NCBI RefSeq assembly: GCF_000235365.1
Contig: NC_016451.1
Coordinates: 868,001 to 932,000, forward strand
DNA length: 64,000 nt
Direction of reading: 5' to 3'
From: Eremothecium cymbalariae DBVPG#7215
Taxonomy: Eukaryota; Ascomycota; Saccharomycetes; Saccharomycetales; Saccharomycetaceae
Shown here: positions 39,121 through 49,518 of the stretch, piece by piece
Layout of the letters: each line of letters begins with the position of its first letter
How positions within the stretch are numbered: the first letter of the stretch is position 1
Notes under the pieces: generated by a model
What the model was told of the DNA's origin: nothing
The model's database searches: none
What the model saw: only the letters and a program-made list of their open reading frames with translations
Made by a program: the position numbers and the translations under genes

Positions 39121-39304
39121 ATTGACATTGCAAGAACCAAAATTAGTTAACCACTACTAAAGGAAACCCCCCGAATAATGCACTAATTGGGGTTTTGACA
39201 ACTTGTAGTCTAAAACATTTAAAGTATGCGTATGATTATATGTTATATAATTGTTTTGTATGATCATCAAATTTCTAAATTTCTCACGCGTCGGGCGAGA
39301 TTTT

Positions 39305-42300
39305 CTACTCAGAAACTTGTAACCTACTTACGGCATCTTGATACCGCCTATTAGATGTTATGGAGGTGGCTCTGTTCCCACCCTTCTTTTTTAGTTTGCT
39401 GTAGAATTCCTCACTAAATTGAAGTCTAATAATGTTTTTGACATGATCTAAAGCGTATTTTGTGAGTTTTCCTTCATTGTAATAGTCTACAATAACATTT
39501 TCATTCATGGAGCACATAGAGAAGAAATTGATCGTAAGGGACATATCTTCTTTCTCTGGGTTGGGGCTTATATTGCGACAGGTCTGTTGTAGCACATTTA
39601 CATTTCTTATAATCTTCTTAATACCATTTGTGTTTAAAACCTTGATTGAGCGCGCACAATTTATAAAAACGACGTTAACCAGATATGACAAACCAACAAA
39701 CGTAACTTGTTGTTGATGCTGGCTACTCCTTTGGGATAACTTGTTCTCCAGCATACCAATTTCAGATGTTAAGGCGGTAATATATGGATTTAACTCAATG
39801 GATGTGGCATCAGGATTCCACTTTGAAGTGTGTAGCATTTCAGAGATGTTGTAAATGCATCTGGCTCTAACATCATACCTCATGCAGGCAAGTAGCTTAT
39901 ATTCCAATTCTAAAAGACCTTGAACGATTTCATCAAACTTTTCAACTGTTTTACCCATAAGAAGGAACTTTAATGAACCCATTCTATCCATCTTTTCGAG
40001 ATCAATTGCTTCAAAGAATGACCAATTATTCCGAATCTTATCAATATTGGTGAGATCAAGTGAATAATCTTCCTCGCTGACCTCTTGTTTTAACTGAGGC
40101 AACCACTCACGTATCCATGTTAAAGTTCCTAGGAAGTATGTAATTGTGTCGATAGTGGTATTGCTAAAAAAATCATTTTTGGTTACTACCCCACTCTTGG
40201 CATCAAACTCCGGACAATACCTGACCATAATCTCAGTTTCTGAAGGAACATACGAGTCCTCATCGCATAATATCTTTTCAGTTATTTTAATGAGTTCTGT
40301 ATCTTCAAGCCAAACGGCTACCAACTTTTTATTGAAGCGAGAGTTGGCAGAGCTTAACAGCGTTTGAAAAAGGACGTGATATTGGGTATAAAACCTGTTC
40401 AATAGTGAAAGTAATATGTTGGATATGCCCTCACGATAATTGTAGCCTGTGTTCATAATGTACAATAATCTAATGAATAGATTTTTAAAATCAACAGCAG
40501 TTTTCAAAATAACACTGCTGTCGTTTGCAGTTTCTAGTGCATATGGATTATTTGATTCCACTCTTTGTTCGTAAAAATAGTTTATTGTTCTGTCTAGCCT
40601 TGGTAAAAATGTGTTATTCATATAATTGTGGAAGAATGTAAGCGACGGTTCAGTGTTCTTCTCAAACTCTAATGGTACTATATTTTTTGTACTTTGAACG
40701 AAAACCAACAGCGGCTCTAATATTACTTTCATATTAAAAACGGTCAAAGGTACCAATGTTTCTTCTTCTTCAGCTTGATCATCTTCTAAGAAAATATCTT
40801 CAAGATTTAGATTGACATCAGATGTGAACCCCGGGAACATATCCTGCAACAAGCCCTTTAACTCATTGGCATGGTTTTTAGTTGCACTGTTATCGATCAA
40901 GTTAGTTTGCAGGTTGAATAGCTTTTTCTTGCTATTTATATGAGAACTTACGCTGGAACTTCTATGAGGAGAACGCGTTTCATTGTATATCTTAGGATCA
41001 TTCGTATAACTTCTTAGGAGGGACCCCACCTCGTTCAATGTATCATTCCAAACTTTATTATAGGGATATGGGTTTGTTGATGAAGCCTGTATCAGATTTT
41101 TAGCCTCATAGAGAACACGATGACCTTGTGAAACCATAATAAACTTCGTAAATATTTCCCAGAACAACTTTCGGAGAACGAGTGATAAGAAATCTTTCCC
41201 TGATATGCCAAATTCCGCGTTATTCTTCATGGTATCTATCATCTTTAGGAGATTTGGAAATTTTGAACGGACATTTTCTGTAGCCTTAATAACTATGGAA
41301 TGTAATTCCTCTTTGTTTTTTTCAACTATAAGTTCTAGTGCAGATGATAATTTATTCATATCATTAAGAACATTAGTTAGAATTAAAATACGGTTGTGAC
41401 TCAATTGCTGTTTGGGAACTAGCTGAACACCCTGTAGTTTATCATTCGCATTATTGGACATATTGTTCATAAAATCGTCCAACAACTGGTTCATCTTATT
41501 GGATTGTTCAACGATATCTATGCTTACAACTTGAAGTAAGTAATTTTCAAGACTGCTGAACCCCTCTTCTGTGTTCGTATTGTCAAGGAACTTCAGGTCT
41601 GAAAACGAAGATTTCTTTCTAGAGTATAAGAGATCAAAAAGCTCGTCCACTACAGTTTCAAAAAGTATACTTTCCTGCAATTCCAATTGTTGTTTAGTAC
41701 CACTAAGGGCGCATAAATCCCATAATTGGTAGTTCTTTGCAAGCGTAAACCCATGCACTAATGCGCCTAATGCATTTTTAAATTCTCTCTTGCTTATAAA
41801 AAGTTCTACTTGATCAGGGATTGCAATAACCTTCTCTATAGCAGTTAATATGTCGACCATTTTGGAATGTCTCATAGAATCAATGTTTAAATCATCTAGT
41901 TCCGCATTTACAACTGTTAATGGAGTCATTGCCTCGTCAACTGCCGTTTTAACCTGAGATATACTTTTCCTAGACTCATTTAGATAATTGAAAGTCTGAC
42001 CATATGAAGCAATGCTGCTGTTAAAAGCTTGATAGTGCTCATTTACAGCCTCTTGTAAATCACCGGCAATTTTGGACTTTAACTTATGGAATTCCCCATA
42101 CCTGTGGCCCAAACCAACAGAAGTGTCATCTAAAAATGATAAAGATAGTTCCAATGGATTGGAATCCTTAGTTATAATTCTATGCCAAAATGATTCAATT
42201 AGAGAAAGATCTTTTTTTAAGTTATCTAGGGAATCATTCATTTTATTTAGTTCACCATCAGTGAAACTCGTAACTGAAAGTCCCCGCGTTCTCCTTGTTG

Positions 42301-42334
42301 AAATATTCAATCTATCCATAATGCTGAAATTCAA
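39305..42334 (-). CDS. SEC8: Exocyst subunit Sec8
   Basis: A 1009-residue helical rod protein. The N-terminal region, LKKDLSLIESFWHRI and VGLGHRYGEFHKLKS, is the recognised Sec8 exocyst domain; the remainder is alpha-helical without other motifs. Sec8 is part of the vesicle-tethering exocyst. S. cerevisiae Sec8 (YPR055W) has 1065 residues. An ATG five codons further (MDRLNIS) is an alternative start. It is followed upstream by VPS15, in the alternating II/XVI pattern. Confidence 0.95.
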   Translation of the reverse strand: MNFSIMDRLNISTRRTRGLSVTSFTDGELNKMNDSLDNLKKDLSLIESFWHRIITKDSNPLELSLSFLDDTSVGLGHRYGEFHKLKSKIAGDLQEAVNEHYQAFNSSIASYGQTFNYLNESRKSISQVKTAVDEAMTPLTVVNAELDDLNIDSMRHSKMVDILTAIEKVIAIPDQVELFISKREFKNALGALVHGFTLAKNYQLWDLCALSGTKQQLELQESILFETVVDELFDLLYSRKKSSFSDLKFLDNTNTEEGFSSLENYLLQVVSIDIVEQSNKMNQLLDDFMNNMSNNANDKLQGVQLVPKQQLSHNRILILTNVLNDMNKLSSALELIVEKNKEELHSIVIKATENVRSKFPNLLKMIDTMKNNAEFGISGKDFLSLVLRKLFWEIFTKFIMVSQGHRVLYEAKNLIQASSTNPYPYNKVWNDTLNEVGSLLRSYTNDPKIYNETRSPHRSSSVSSHINSKKKLFNLQTNLIDNSATKNHANELKGLLQDMFPGFTSDVNLNLEDIFLEDDQAEEEETLVPLTVFNMKVILEPLLVFVQSTKNIVPLEFEKNTEPSLTFFHNYMNNTFLPRLDRTINYFYEQRVESNNPYALETANDSSVILKTAVDFKNLFIRLLYIMNTGYNYREGISNILLSLLNRFYTQYHVLFQTLLSSANSRFNKKLVAVWLEDTELIKITEKILCDEDSYVPSETEIMVRYCPEFDAKSGVVTKNDFFSNTTIDTITYFLGTLTWIREWLPQLKQEVSEEDYSLDLTNIDKIRNNWSFFEAIDLEKMDRMGSLKFLLMGKTVEKFDEIVQGLLELEYKLLACMRYDVRARCIYNISEMLHTSKWNPDATSIELNPYITALTSEIGMLENKLSQRSSQHQQQVTFVGLSYLVNVVFINCARSIKVLNTNGIKKIIRNVNVLQQTCRNISPNPEKEDMSLTINFFSMCSMNENVIVDYYNEGKLTKYALDHVKNIIRLQFSEEFYSKLKKKGGNRATSITSNRRYQDAVSRLQVSE

Positions 42335-42574
42335 ATGACAAGACTCAGTAATGGTGATGTTGAATCAAGGTGTTATTGAAACCTTGTTTGTTAGTAGTAA
42401 TTATATAATGTGTTGTGTAAGACATAATGAATCTAACTAGCCTTAAATAATAGATTCTTAAATTCTATTTATGAATAATGTTCTCATTTAATACGACAAA
42501 TATATAATATATACATCTCCCATATTGACCATAAATACCATAAATGATTAATCCAAATTGTTTTAATAAGGAGT

Positions 42575-45500
42575 TCATCGGTAAATATTGATCACTCCTG
42601 AGTTATCTCCAGATACTATCAGGGGTTCTTCTAAGGTTTTCGACAGGGTAAAGGTATTTATAATGTCAGTATGAAATTTGAACGCCAGATTTTGTGTAGG
42701 CCCAGATTCTGTATGGGTTATTGTACTAGCATAGAGGTTAGGAGTGAGTTGTTTGTGTGAAAAGCTAGTGCATTGCATCATAGGGCCTACAACTACAGCA
42801 TTGAGTGACTTGTTTTTAAAATCTACAAGTAATATGCTATTCGTCTCCCGTTCTGCAAGATATACTCGAGATCCATCAACATGAATAAAACTGACGGTAG
42901 TAAGGAAGGAACTAGATTGGAATTCTAATTCGTCAAGTCCTTTGTCCACAGGAAGGAAATCACTAGGGTCCTGCTTTGCATCAGCTGGAAACAAGACTTC
43001 TCTACATATGCTTTTGGAAATATCCCACACAGACGCATAAGAGGACTTTGATCCGCCAATAATGATTACATTATTCTCTTGTTTTTTAGAAAATCTTGGG
43101 TAATGTTCAATATGAATAATTGGGAAGTGGTCTGCAAAGGTCCAGCTTTTGACCATGATATTGAATCTTAAATCCCATAAATCCAATATGCCCTTGGACG
43201 TACCAACGAGCAGCCATGCGGTATCAGGATCAGCTGTACACGATAATATGGCACCATGCTTTGGATTATTTTGCAATGTTGAAACTTTTTCCATTGTTCT
43301 TATATCAACCAAGAGAACGTTGGAATAATTTGTCGTAAAGATTGCATAAGGCTTTGTGTCGTTGGGCAGAAGTTCGATATTCGTAGCATACTCGTTTTCC
43401 CTTTTGATGGTATACTTTCTAATTATTTCAAAGTGGGAAAAGAGCTCAGAGTTGTTTCTTTCTTTGAAGCAAACCCTTATGAAGGATACTATTCCATCCC
43501 GGGTTGCAGCAGCAAAAACATCAAAATTGGATAGAAATTTAATGTCCACGATAGCAGAACCTAAATCGTAATGAATTGTGGAGTCGTAAGTCTCTCCTTC
43601 TTTTAATTCAGTCAAATCCCATAACTTCAATACGCCTTGGTCAGAAGCGCTTACACAGTAAGGCCTGTTATCATTAGCAATAATTTTCACAACAGCAACA
43701 GGTATGTTTTCGGTTAGATGTGAAACTAACTCACCTCTAAATGCGTCAACTGTTTTTCTTTTTGATGTGGGATTGTATGGGTGGCATGGTCCAAATTCTT
43801 TATAGTGCTTTAAAGATGGTTTTATTTTCACGTTGTTCAAGTACCGCTTTATCGTTGAAACCGACCCATCATAGCTGTTGCTGATAACAAACTTAGATTC
43901 TTGAATGGCCCTACGAGATCCATGGATTAACGAAAATGGGTAATCGCTGCTTGGCTCTAACTGAACGTAAACATTATCTAGATTCGATGTTATTGTGGGG
44001 GATGCTTTTGCACTTAATATCAGGGAACCATTGACACCAATTGGCATAGGTAATTGCCTTTGGCTAATAGTCCCTATAGTTGTGGACAGTGATTCCGTTG
44101 AAGTTTTGTGACCCAGTAACAAACGTGAACTTTCAATTCTAGTCTCTTCAACAACATCAATATCAAAGAAGACGTTTCGTGGCATTACAAATGAAGCAGC
44201 AAAACTTGACTCTACTTTCCCATTTTCCAATAAATCCTCTTGAATCTCAGGTTTTCTGGCAAGCATTTTAGAAACCCTGAAAACATACGTTCTTAAGGCA
44301 GCTAATTTCCACAATTCACTTTCATGCAAGCCAACATTACGAATTTTATCAATCCAATTTTTATCCTCGGTAGTTAAGGGAATTTCCACATTGGATGGTA
44401 ATGGCACGGAGGTATTGGCTACATTCATTCCGTTGTTAAACCCATAATTTTTCATGGTGTAATCTTTGGTTATAAATTCAATGCTGTTATTGCCAAAAGA
44501 GTCAACACTCTTGCTAGGAATTTGCTTCCAGAAAAGAGTTTTGGAAGCTCTCAATGACCAAGTACACAGCAAATTGTAAACGTTCCTTGAGACAGGCTTT
44601 TTACAACTGGAAAACATGGATTCCCAAGTAAAATTAACGTCGAATTCGAAATAAGGACGAATAATCGGGTACATGACGCAGTACACTTCAGCTTTTGATA
44701 ATTTCTCTGACATTTCTAAAATTAAAAGTAAGGAAAGCTGCCGAATCCACGCATTTGGATGAAGAAGAAGAACTGTTACAATTTCGACAATTTCATAGAA
44801 GTATTTTTGCCTTATCATGCCAACTTGACAAAGCCATTTCAAGCTCTGCAGAATGTTAACAACCACCAGTTCTTCTGAGTCAGTAACTGTCTGGATTAAT
44901 AGCGGCAACACATACTGTTCTAGGGTTATTGGTCCCAGAAGTATAACAATCCCGGTTATAGCTTGTATTAACTTGATACGCACATGTGAATTTTTGTCAT
45001 TCAGATATGTTATTAAATGACTTAGAATAATATCGTTTGTCTTTTCCCTGCCAAACATCTTACAAACAGGCAAAATGTTTTCTAGCAGCGCTATCTTAAT
45101 AGAACTTTCATTATCAGTTAGGAGAGCTACAGTTATTTCTTCGAAATTTCTCGTTAGACGGCGTTTATGCTTTCTAATGTGATCTGTGCCGATATTTGAC
45201 GAGGGTCGTAAAACAAGGGATATCTCCTGAAACTTAACAGCAGACTCTGCAATATCTCCCAATGAATCCGCTAAAATCATTCTAACATATGGATTGTTCT
45301 TAGAGGTCTGTAACAATTGCTTTAGTCCTGGAAGGATGTAGTCAATGAAGATAGTGTCGTTGATAGAACTTAATGTTGTCACTATCGATAAAATCTGTGA
45401 CAAACATTGTATTGCTAGAGCTTGAACCGCAGGAACACTGTCAAAGAGCATAGAGCACACAAAAGGGAGGACTCTATCAAGTTTGTTACTATCAGAAACA

Positions 45501-46810
45501 TATTGTGAAAATGCTGTAACTAGCTCTAAACATTTCAGCTTATTGGTAGAGGAAACAAGGTTCCTCGTAGCGTGAAGTAAAAAAGTAAGATACAACAAAG
45601 CAGATTCTTCTATCAGGTATGGCAGATCCGGTTTATAACATTGCAGCTTTATGTCACCTAATGTCGGTAATCTAACATATGGTGTTATGAGTTTCTTAGA
45701 GTAAAATTCTTCATCGTTCTTTTGGCATATGGGATATCGTAAAGAAGTGCAAATTTTAGAATAATCTTTGTAAAACTTTATTATGATATCATCGATATTA
45801 CATGTATAATCAGACAATGCCGCATGGGAGCATGTGCTATTAACGACTGAGCCATGACCATTCAAAACAGCAACATTCTTGAAATACTCATACGTGAATG
45901 TGTAAAAATGATCTGGGAAGAAGGTGCCACGATATTTGGATAGTATTTCTTGCACTTGTAATCTATCTGTCGGTTTCAACTGGACCATATCGGACACTAA
46001 TCCTTGAAGTGCCTTGTTCTGGATCCGTTGACTAACGAATTCCACAGCCGTGAAGTCTCCAGATTTATACTTGAACAACTCTGCCAGGTTAAAAGTTGGT
46101 TTACCTTCTGAAAATATCTCTGCAATGCAACATCCAGCGCTGAATATATCCATCTCCTTTGTAGGTTTTGAATCCGCCGTAGATTCCTTGTATAACTTTG
46201 AATTAAACCTCTCCGGAGCCAGATAACAACTCCTTCTACCTGATGTATCGAAGTAAAATGAAAACTCACCAGGATTATCCTCTGGCAAGTAAACAGGCTT
46301 GAAAAATGACGAGAAATCTGTCAATATAAGCCAATTCCAGCTTGTTACAAGGATATTTTCCGTCTTCAAATCACCATGTATGATACCTCTTGAATGAAAA
46401 TCATTCAAAGCTTGGAGTAGCTGGAAGGCCAAAAACTTTAACTCTATCTCCTGAAGGAAAGGCCTGGAGCTAATTCTATCATATATATTAGCCTTTAAGT
46501 GCTGCCTTATCAGATAACCAGCCCTATCTGTCTCTAGAATCTTGCTGTAATTCAGAACATTGGGTAACTGAGCTAACTGAAGACTTTCACTATTTAGCTT
46601 CTCATAAGCTCGTTGGAGAGAATAATTATCAGTTGGCTTGATAAACACCTTCACGATAATCTCACCGTTTGGATCTACCGCTTTACAAGTTTTGAGAAAC
46701 CGGCTCGAGTTCAAGTGTGTAACGTAGTGAACCTCATCTAAAATATCAATATATGACGATAGCGCAATGGAGGGAGACGTCTGCGCAAGCAATGATAACT
46801 GGGCACCCAT
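42575..46810 (-). CDS. VPS15: Vps15, kinase-like regulatory subunit of PI 3-kinase
   Basis: A 1411-residue protein. It starts MGAQLSLL, an N-myristoylation signal (Gly2). The kinase-like domain has HGDLKTEN at residues 145-152 in place of HRD, and DFS at 165-167 in place of DFG, as in the family (S. cerevisiae also has HGD and DFA). HEAT repeats follow from about 400 to 750, then a C-terminal WD40 region from about 1060. Vps15 anchors and activates Vps34 in autophagy and vacuolar sorting complexes. The S. cerevisiae gene is YBR097W (1454 residues). Confidence 0.97.
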   Translation of the reverse strand: MGAQLSLLAQTSPSIALSSYIDILDEVHYVTHLNSSRFLKTCKAVDPNGEIIVKVFIKPTDNYSLQRAYEKLNSESLQLAQLPNVLNYSKILETDRAGYLIRQHLKANIYDRISSRPFLQEIELKFLAFQLLQALNDFHSRGIIHGDLKTENILVTSWNWLILTDFSSFFKPVYLPEDNPGEFSFYFDTSGRRSCYLAPERFNSKLYKESTADSKPTKEMDIFSAGCCIAEIFSEGKPTFNLAELFKYKSGDFTAVEFVSQRIQNKALQGLVSDMVQLKPTDRLQVQEILSKYRGTFFPDHFYTFTYEYFKNVAVLNGHGSVVNSTCSHAALSDYTCNIDDIIIKFYKDYSKICTSLRYPICQKNDEEFYSKKLITPYVRLPTLGDIKLQCYKPDLPYLIEESALLYLTFLLHATRNLVSSTNKLKCLELVTAFSQYVSDSNKLDRVLPFVCSMLFDSVPAVQALAIQCLSQILSIVTTLSSINDTIFIDYILPGLKQLLQTSKNNPYVRMILADSLGDIAESAVKFQEISLVLRPSSNIGTDHIRKHKRRLTRNFEEITVALLTDNESSIKIALLENILPVCKMFGREKTNDIILSHLITYLNDKNSHVRIKLIQAITGIVILLGPITLEQYVLPLLIQTVTDSEELVVVNILQSLKWLCQVGMIRQKYFYEIVEIVTVLLLHPNAWIRQLSLLLILEMSEKLSKAEVYCVMYPIIRPYFEFDVNFTWESMFSSCKKPVSRNVYNLLCTWSLRASKTLFWKQIPSKSVDSFGNNSIEFITKDYTMKNYGFNNGMNVANTSVPLPSNVEIPLTTEDKNWIDKIRNVGLHESELWKLAALRTYVFRVSKMLARKPEIQEDLLENGKVESSFAASFVMPRNVFFDIDVVEETRIESSRLLLGHKTSTESLSTTIGTISQRQLPMPIGVNGSLILSAKASPTITSNLDNVYVQLEPSSDYPFSLIHGSRRAIQESKFVISNSYDGSVSTIKRYLNNVKIKPSLKHYKEFGPCHPYNPTSKRKTVDAFRGELVSHLTENIPVAVVKIIANDNRPYCVSASDQGVLKLWDLTELKEGETYDSTIHYDLGSAIVDIKFLSNFDVFAAATRDGIVSFIRVCFKERNNSELFSHFEIIRKYTIKRENEYATNIELLPNDTKPYAIFTTNYSNVLLVDIRTMEKVSTLQNNPKHGAILSCTADPDTAWLLVGTSKGILDLWDLRFNIMVKSWTFADHFPIIHIEHYPRFSKKQENNVIIIGGSKSSYASVWDISKSICREVLFPADAKQDPSDFLPVDKGLDELEFQSSSFLTTVSFIHVDGSRVYLAERETNSILLVDFKNKSLNAVVVGPMMQCTSFSHKQLTPNLYASTITHTESGPTQNLAFKFHTDIINTFTLSKTLEEPLIVSGDNSGVINIYR

Positions 46811-47086
46811 TATAGTATGAACCCAAATATAATATCAAAAGTTTGTGGTCTAGAACTGCTAACAATAGTATTGGTCTCGGTGGTTATTGTTGTATCTTGT
46901 TAAAACGATGTACCTCCCCTAGTTTCGAAGCATTAATTCATCATACCGTTTATGATGATGTTGTATAGGTTACGTCTGATGTCTGTCCATGGTGTAATGC
47001 AGACAAGCTCAAGAAGTATAGAGAGGTCATATATCAGTTATAAAAACCTTTGTGTATATATATTGGATGGCCTATATATGAAAACT

Positions 47087-48400
47087 TTAAATTGGATAGA
47101 TTTGTTGGGGAACTGGAAGAGACGGAACAATATCCTTTGTTGCGCATTCTTCTTGGAATTGCTTTACCTCTGCATATAGTACTTCTCTCAAGTTGGACAT
47201 AGACTTGAACTCGGCTTCATAGGAGAAGTTAAAGGGTCCATGTGGGCATAAAGGTTCGTCATTTTTATCCCTAACCGTTTTAACAAAATCATGTTCGATG
47301 GATTCCTCAACTGTCAATCTTCTGTCAGGGTCCCAATCGAGTAGTCGTTCAATCAAATCTAATGCTTCCCCACTTGCAAATGAATAGATTTCTATCCATG
47401 GGATCTTAGCATATTGAGGTTTTGGGGGGCAGAATATATCGTATGCTCTGGATGAGCCATATTTTATTATGGTGTCTCTCGATGGGGTTCCTAGAACTTT
47501 AACAATCTCGGAGATCTGATGCATGGAATCCTGGCCCATAAAAATCGGTTTTCTTCCGTAAAATTCAGCGAGAATACATCCAATGGCCCACATATCGATG
47601 GATTTGTTATATCTTTTATGCGATAAGATTAATTCAGGAGCTCTATACCAACGAGTTGCAACATAATTTGTGATGTGGTTAGATGTTTTTGTGTTTGTAA
47701 ACAATGGTGATATTCCTCTTGCCAAACCAAAATCGCAGATCTTCAACTGTCCAGAAATACTACACAATATATTACCAGGTTTGAGGTCACGGTGTATGAC
47801 ATCCGCGCTGTGAATGTATTTCACACCACATAAAATTTGGTAAGTGAAATGCTTGATATGGAATTCTGAAAATTGGACATTAGAATGAATGACACGAGCC
47901 AAGTCATAATCTATTAACTCTTGGTAACAATATAACCCGTCGTACGGCTTTTCGTTAACAATTTCAAGATTAATTAGGGACACGATATTTTTATGTCCCT
48001 TGAAATAGTGCATAAATTTCAACTCTCTGATAGCGCGTTTCAATAGCACCTCTCTTTGGAATATGTTGGTAATTTTTTTGATGGCAATACGTATTGGATA
48101 GTTTGGATTAAAGTTATCAATGGCAGATACTACGGTGCCATATGAACCTTTACCCAACATCTGTAAAACTTCATAGTGTCCAGGAATAGAAAAATTAGCC
48201 TTTGTGTAGATGGTCCTTGGAGGATGGACCACTGATTTTTCAATCATGTTAATTGGAACTGGTCCATTTATTTCTTTTGCTGCTGCTGCTGCCGTTGTAT
48301 TGTTGTTGTCCCCATATGAACTCAACAAACTCTTTAACTTTTGGGATGCACGACTGTAATGAGGTGGCTGAATCGGAGGGTTCTGTTGCAATAGAGGCAT
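47087..48400 (-). CDS. SMK1: Sporulation MAP kinase Smk1
   Basis: A 437-residue MAP kinase. The glycine loop GKGSYG is at 83-88, the ATP-binding Lys at 108, HRDLKPGN at 203-210, DFG at 223-225, and the activation motif T-N-Y at 244-246, the same tripeptide as in S. cerevisiae Smk1 (YPR054W). Smk1 controls spore wall assembly late in meiosis. The N-terminal 70 residues, with a short alanine run, are longer than in S. cerevisiae (388 residues). Synteny between the VPS15 and RXT2 blocks supports Smk1 rather than another MAP kinase. Confidence 0.93.
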   Translation of the reverse strand: MPLLQQNPPIQPPHYSRASQKLKSLLSSYGDNNNTTAAAAAKEINGPVPINMIEKSVVHPPRTIYTKANFSIPGHYEVLQMLGKGSYGTVVSAIDNFNPNYPIRIAIKKITNIFQREVLLKRAIRELKFMHYFKGHKNIVSLINLEIVNEKPYDGLYCYQELIDYDLARVIHSNVQFSEFHIKHFTYQILCGVKYIHSADVIHRDLKPGNILCSISGQLKICDFGLARGISPLFTNTKTSNHITNYVATRWYRAPELILSHKRYNKSIDMWAIGCILAEFYGRKPIFMGQDSMHQISEIVKVLGTPSRDTIIKYGSSRAYDIFCPPKPQYAKIPWIEIYSFASGEALDLIERLLDWDPDRRLTVEESIEHDFVKTVRDKNDEPLCPHGPFNFSYEAEFKSMSNLREVLYAEVKQFQEECATKDIVPSLPVPQQIYPI

Positions 48401-49518
48401 AGCGAAATCTATCTTATAGCAGTGATGACTATCTTGGTTTCCTTATTGTTCGCCTGAAGCACTCGCCGTTAGTTAGCACTTTGTGTAAGAATATAGAGAA
48501 AAGTTCCAGGGTTTCCATTCTGATTTGCTAGTAATTGTCTACTGACGCTGACACTTGCCTGGACAGAATTTGTAAATACAGACAGTTGTTATCACTGGAT
48601 GACATAATTGCGACAGCGGAAGAAATTAAAAAAGTAAAAAATAAAACTACAAAAATAAAAACGACGCATATAATATACATATCCAACCAAGACTTATTAA
48701 ATCTCCCAAAACCAGTGACTTAATTCACCCAAATTCCTTGGATTATCAACTCTTAATTTCTTAGTTGTGGCCAATTGGTAGATTTCAGAATCTGGGAAGC
48801 TTTTAACATCAATTCTGTTCTAGCCAAATCTACTTCCTAAATGTCTCTACTACTGTTTTTATGGAAATAGAAATCTAAGTCAACTGGTGAACAATATGTC
48901 CTATGGACAGTATGGCTGAATAAAGCACATTTGTTCTTCGTTAATTTCTCAGTAAGTCTTGTGGTCCTTCGACGCAGCAGGGTAAGTAGAAGTAGGGTCT
49001 AAGATATAATACCGGCATGGAATGAAGTAAGCCCCAAGTAACAATTGATAAGTGTTGATCATAAACACGCAAAACACAAGCATGGTAAGTAGATTCAGGG
49101 ACAAGATAATTCAGCAATTTTTCGTTAGAATCAGTGTCTGTAAGATTTTACCATTTGAAATTTCCTTTTTAGATTTTGTAGGTAACTTCAAAATATGAAA
49201 TGTTATAATTGCTTAAATAACAACACATACCAAGAATAACAAAAAAGAGAATATCGTTGGAATGACTTGCGATGATTCTATCGCCGTACTCCGTCAATCA
49301 ATCAACCAGGAGAGACAAGTAGAAGACATTTGTAAGGTCTTCAGGATGTCGTTGGATTCTCTTAAATTAGGTTGTTGTTAAACATCACGGATAACGAAGG
49401 GGGCAAAAACAAGTGAACTTTAGTTCTCTCACTGAGACCTTGGCAGTAATGACCTTTGTGCATCTCAACAGTAGGTAAGGAAATATTAGCTTTTGAAGAG
49501 GGTTATTGAGCGTATGCG
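48401..49518. other. SMK1-RXT2 intergenic region, 1.1 kb
   Basis: This AT-rich stretch holds the promoters of two divergent genes. NHP6 would be expected near here from S. cerevisiae synteny but no HMG-box sequence is visible. ATG followed by GTAAGT at 49082-49090 resembles a minimal first exon, without a convincing second exon. TGCGATGATT at about 49267 and CTGA at about 49432 could be C and D boxes, but the distance (about 170 bases) is long. I call no gene. Confidence 0.45.

Noticed and set aside
48470..48490. Mid-sporulation element before SMK1 (CACAAAG on the minus strand)
   Set aside because: The base after CACAAA is G instead of A or T, so it does not fit the Ndt80 consensus.
48535..48723. 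62-codon frame between SMK1 and RXT2
   Set aside because: Lys/Thr-rich translation of AT-rich DNA, no homology, overlaps the promoter region.
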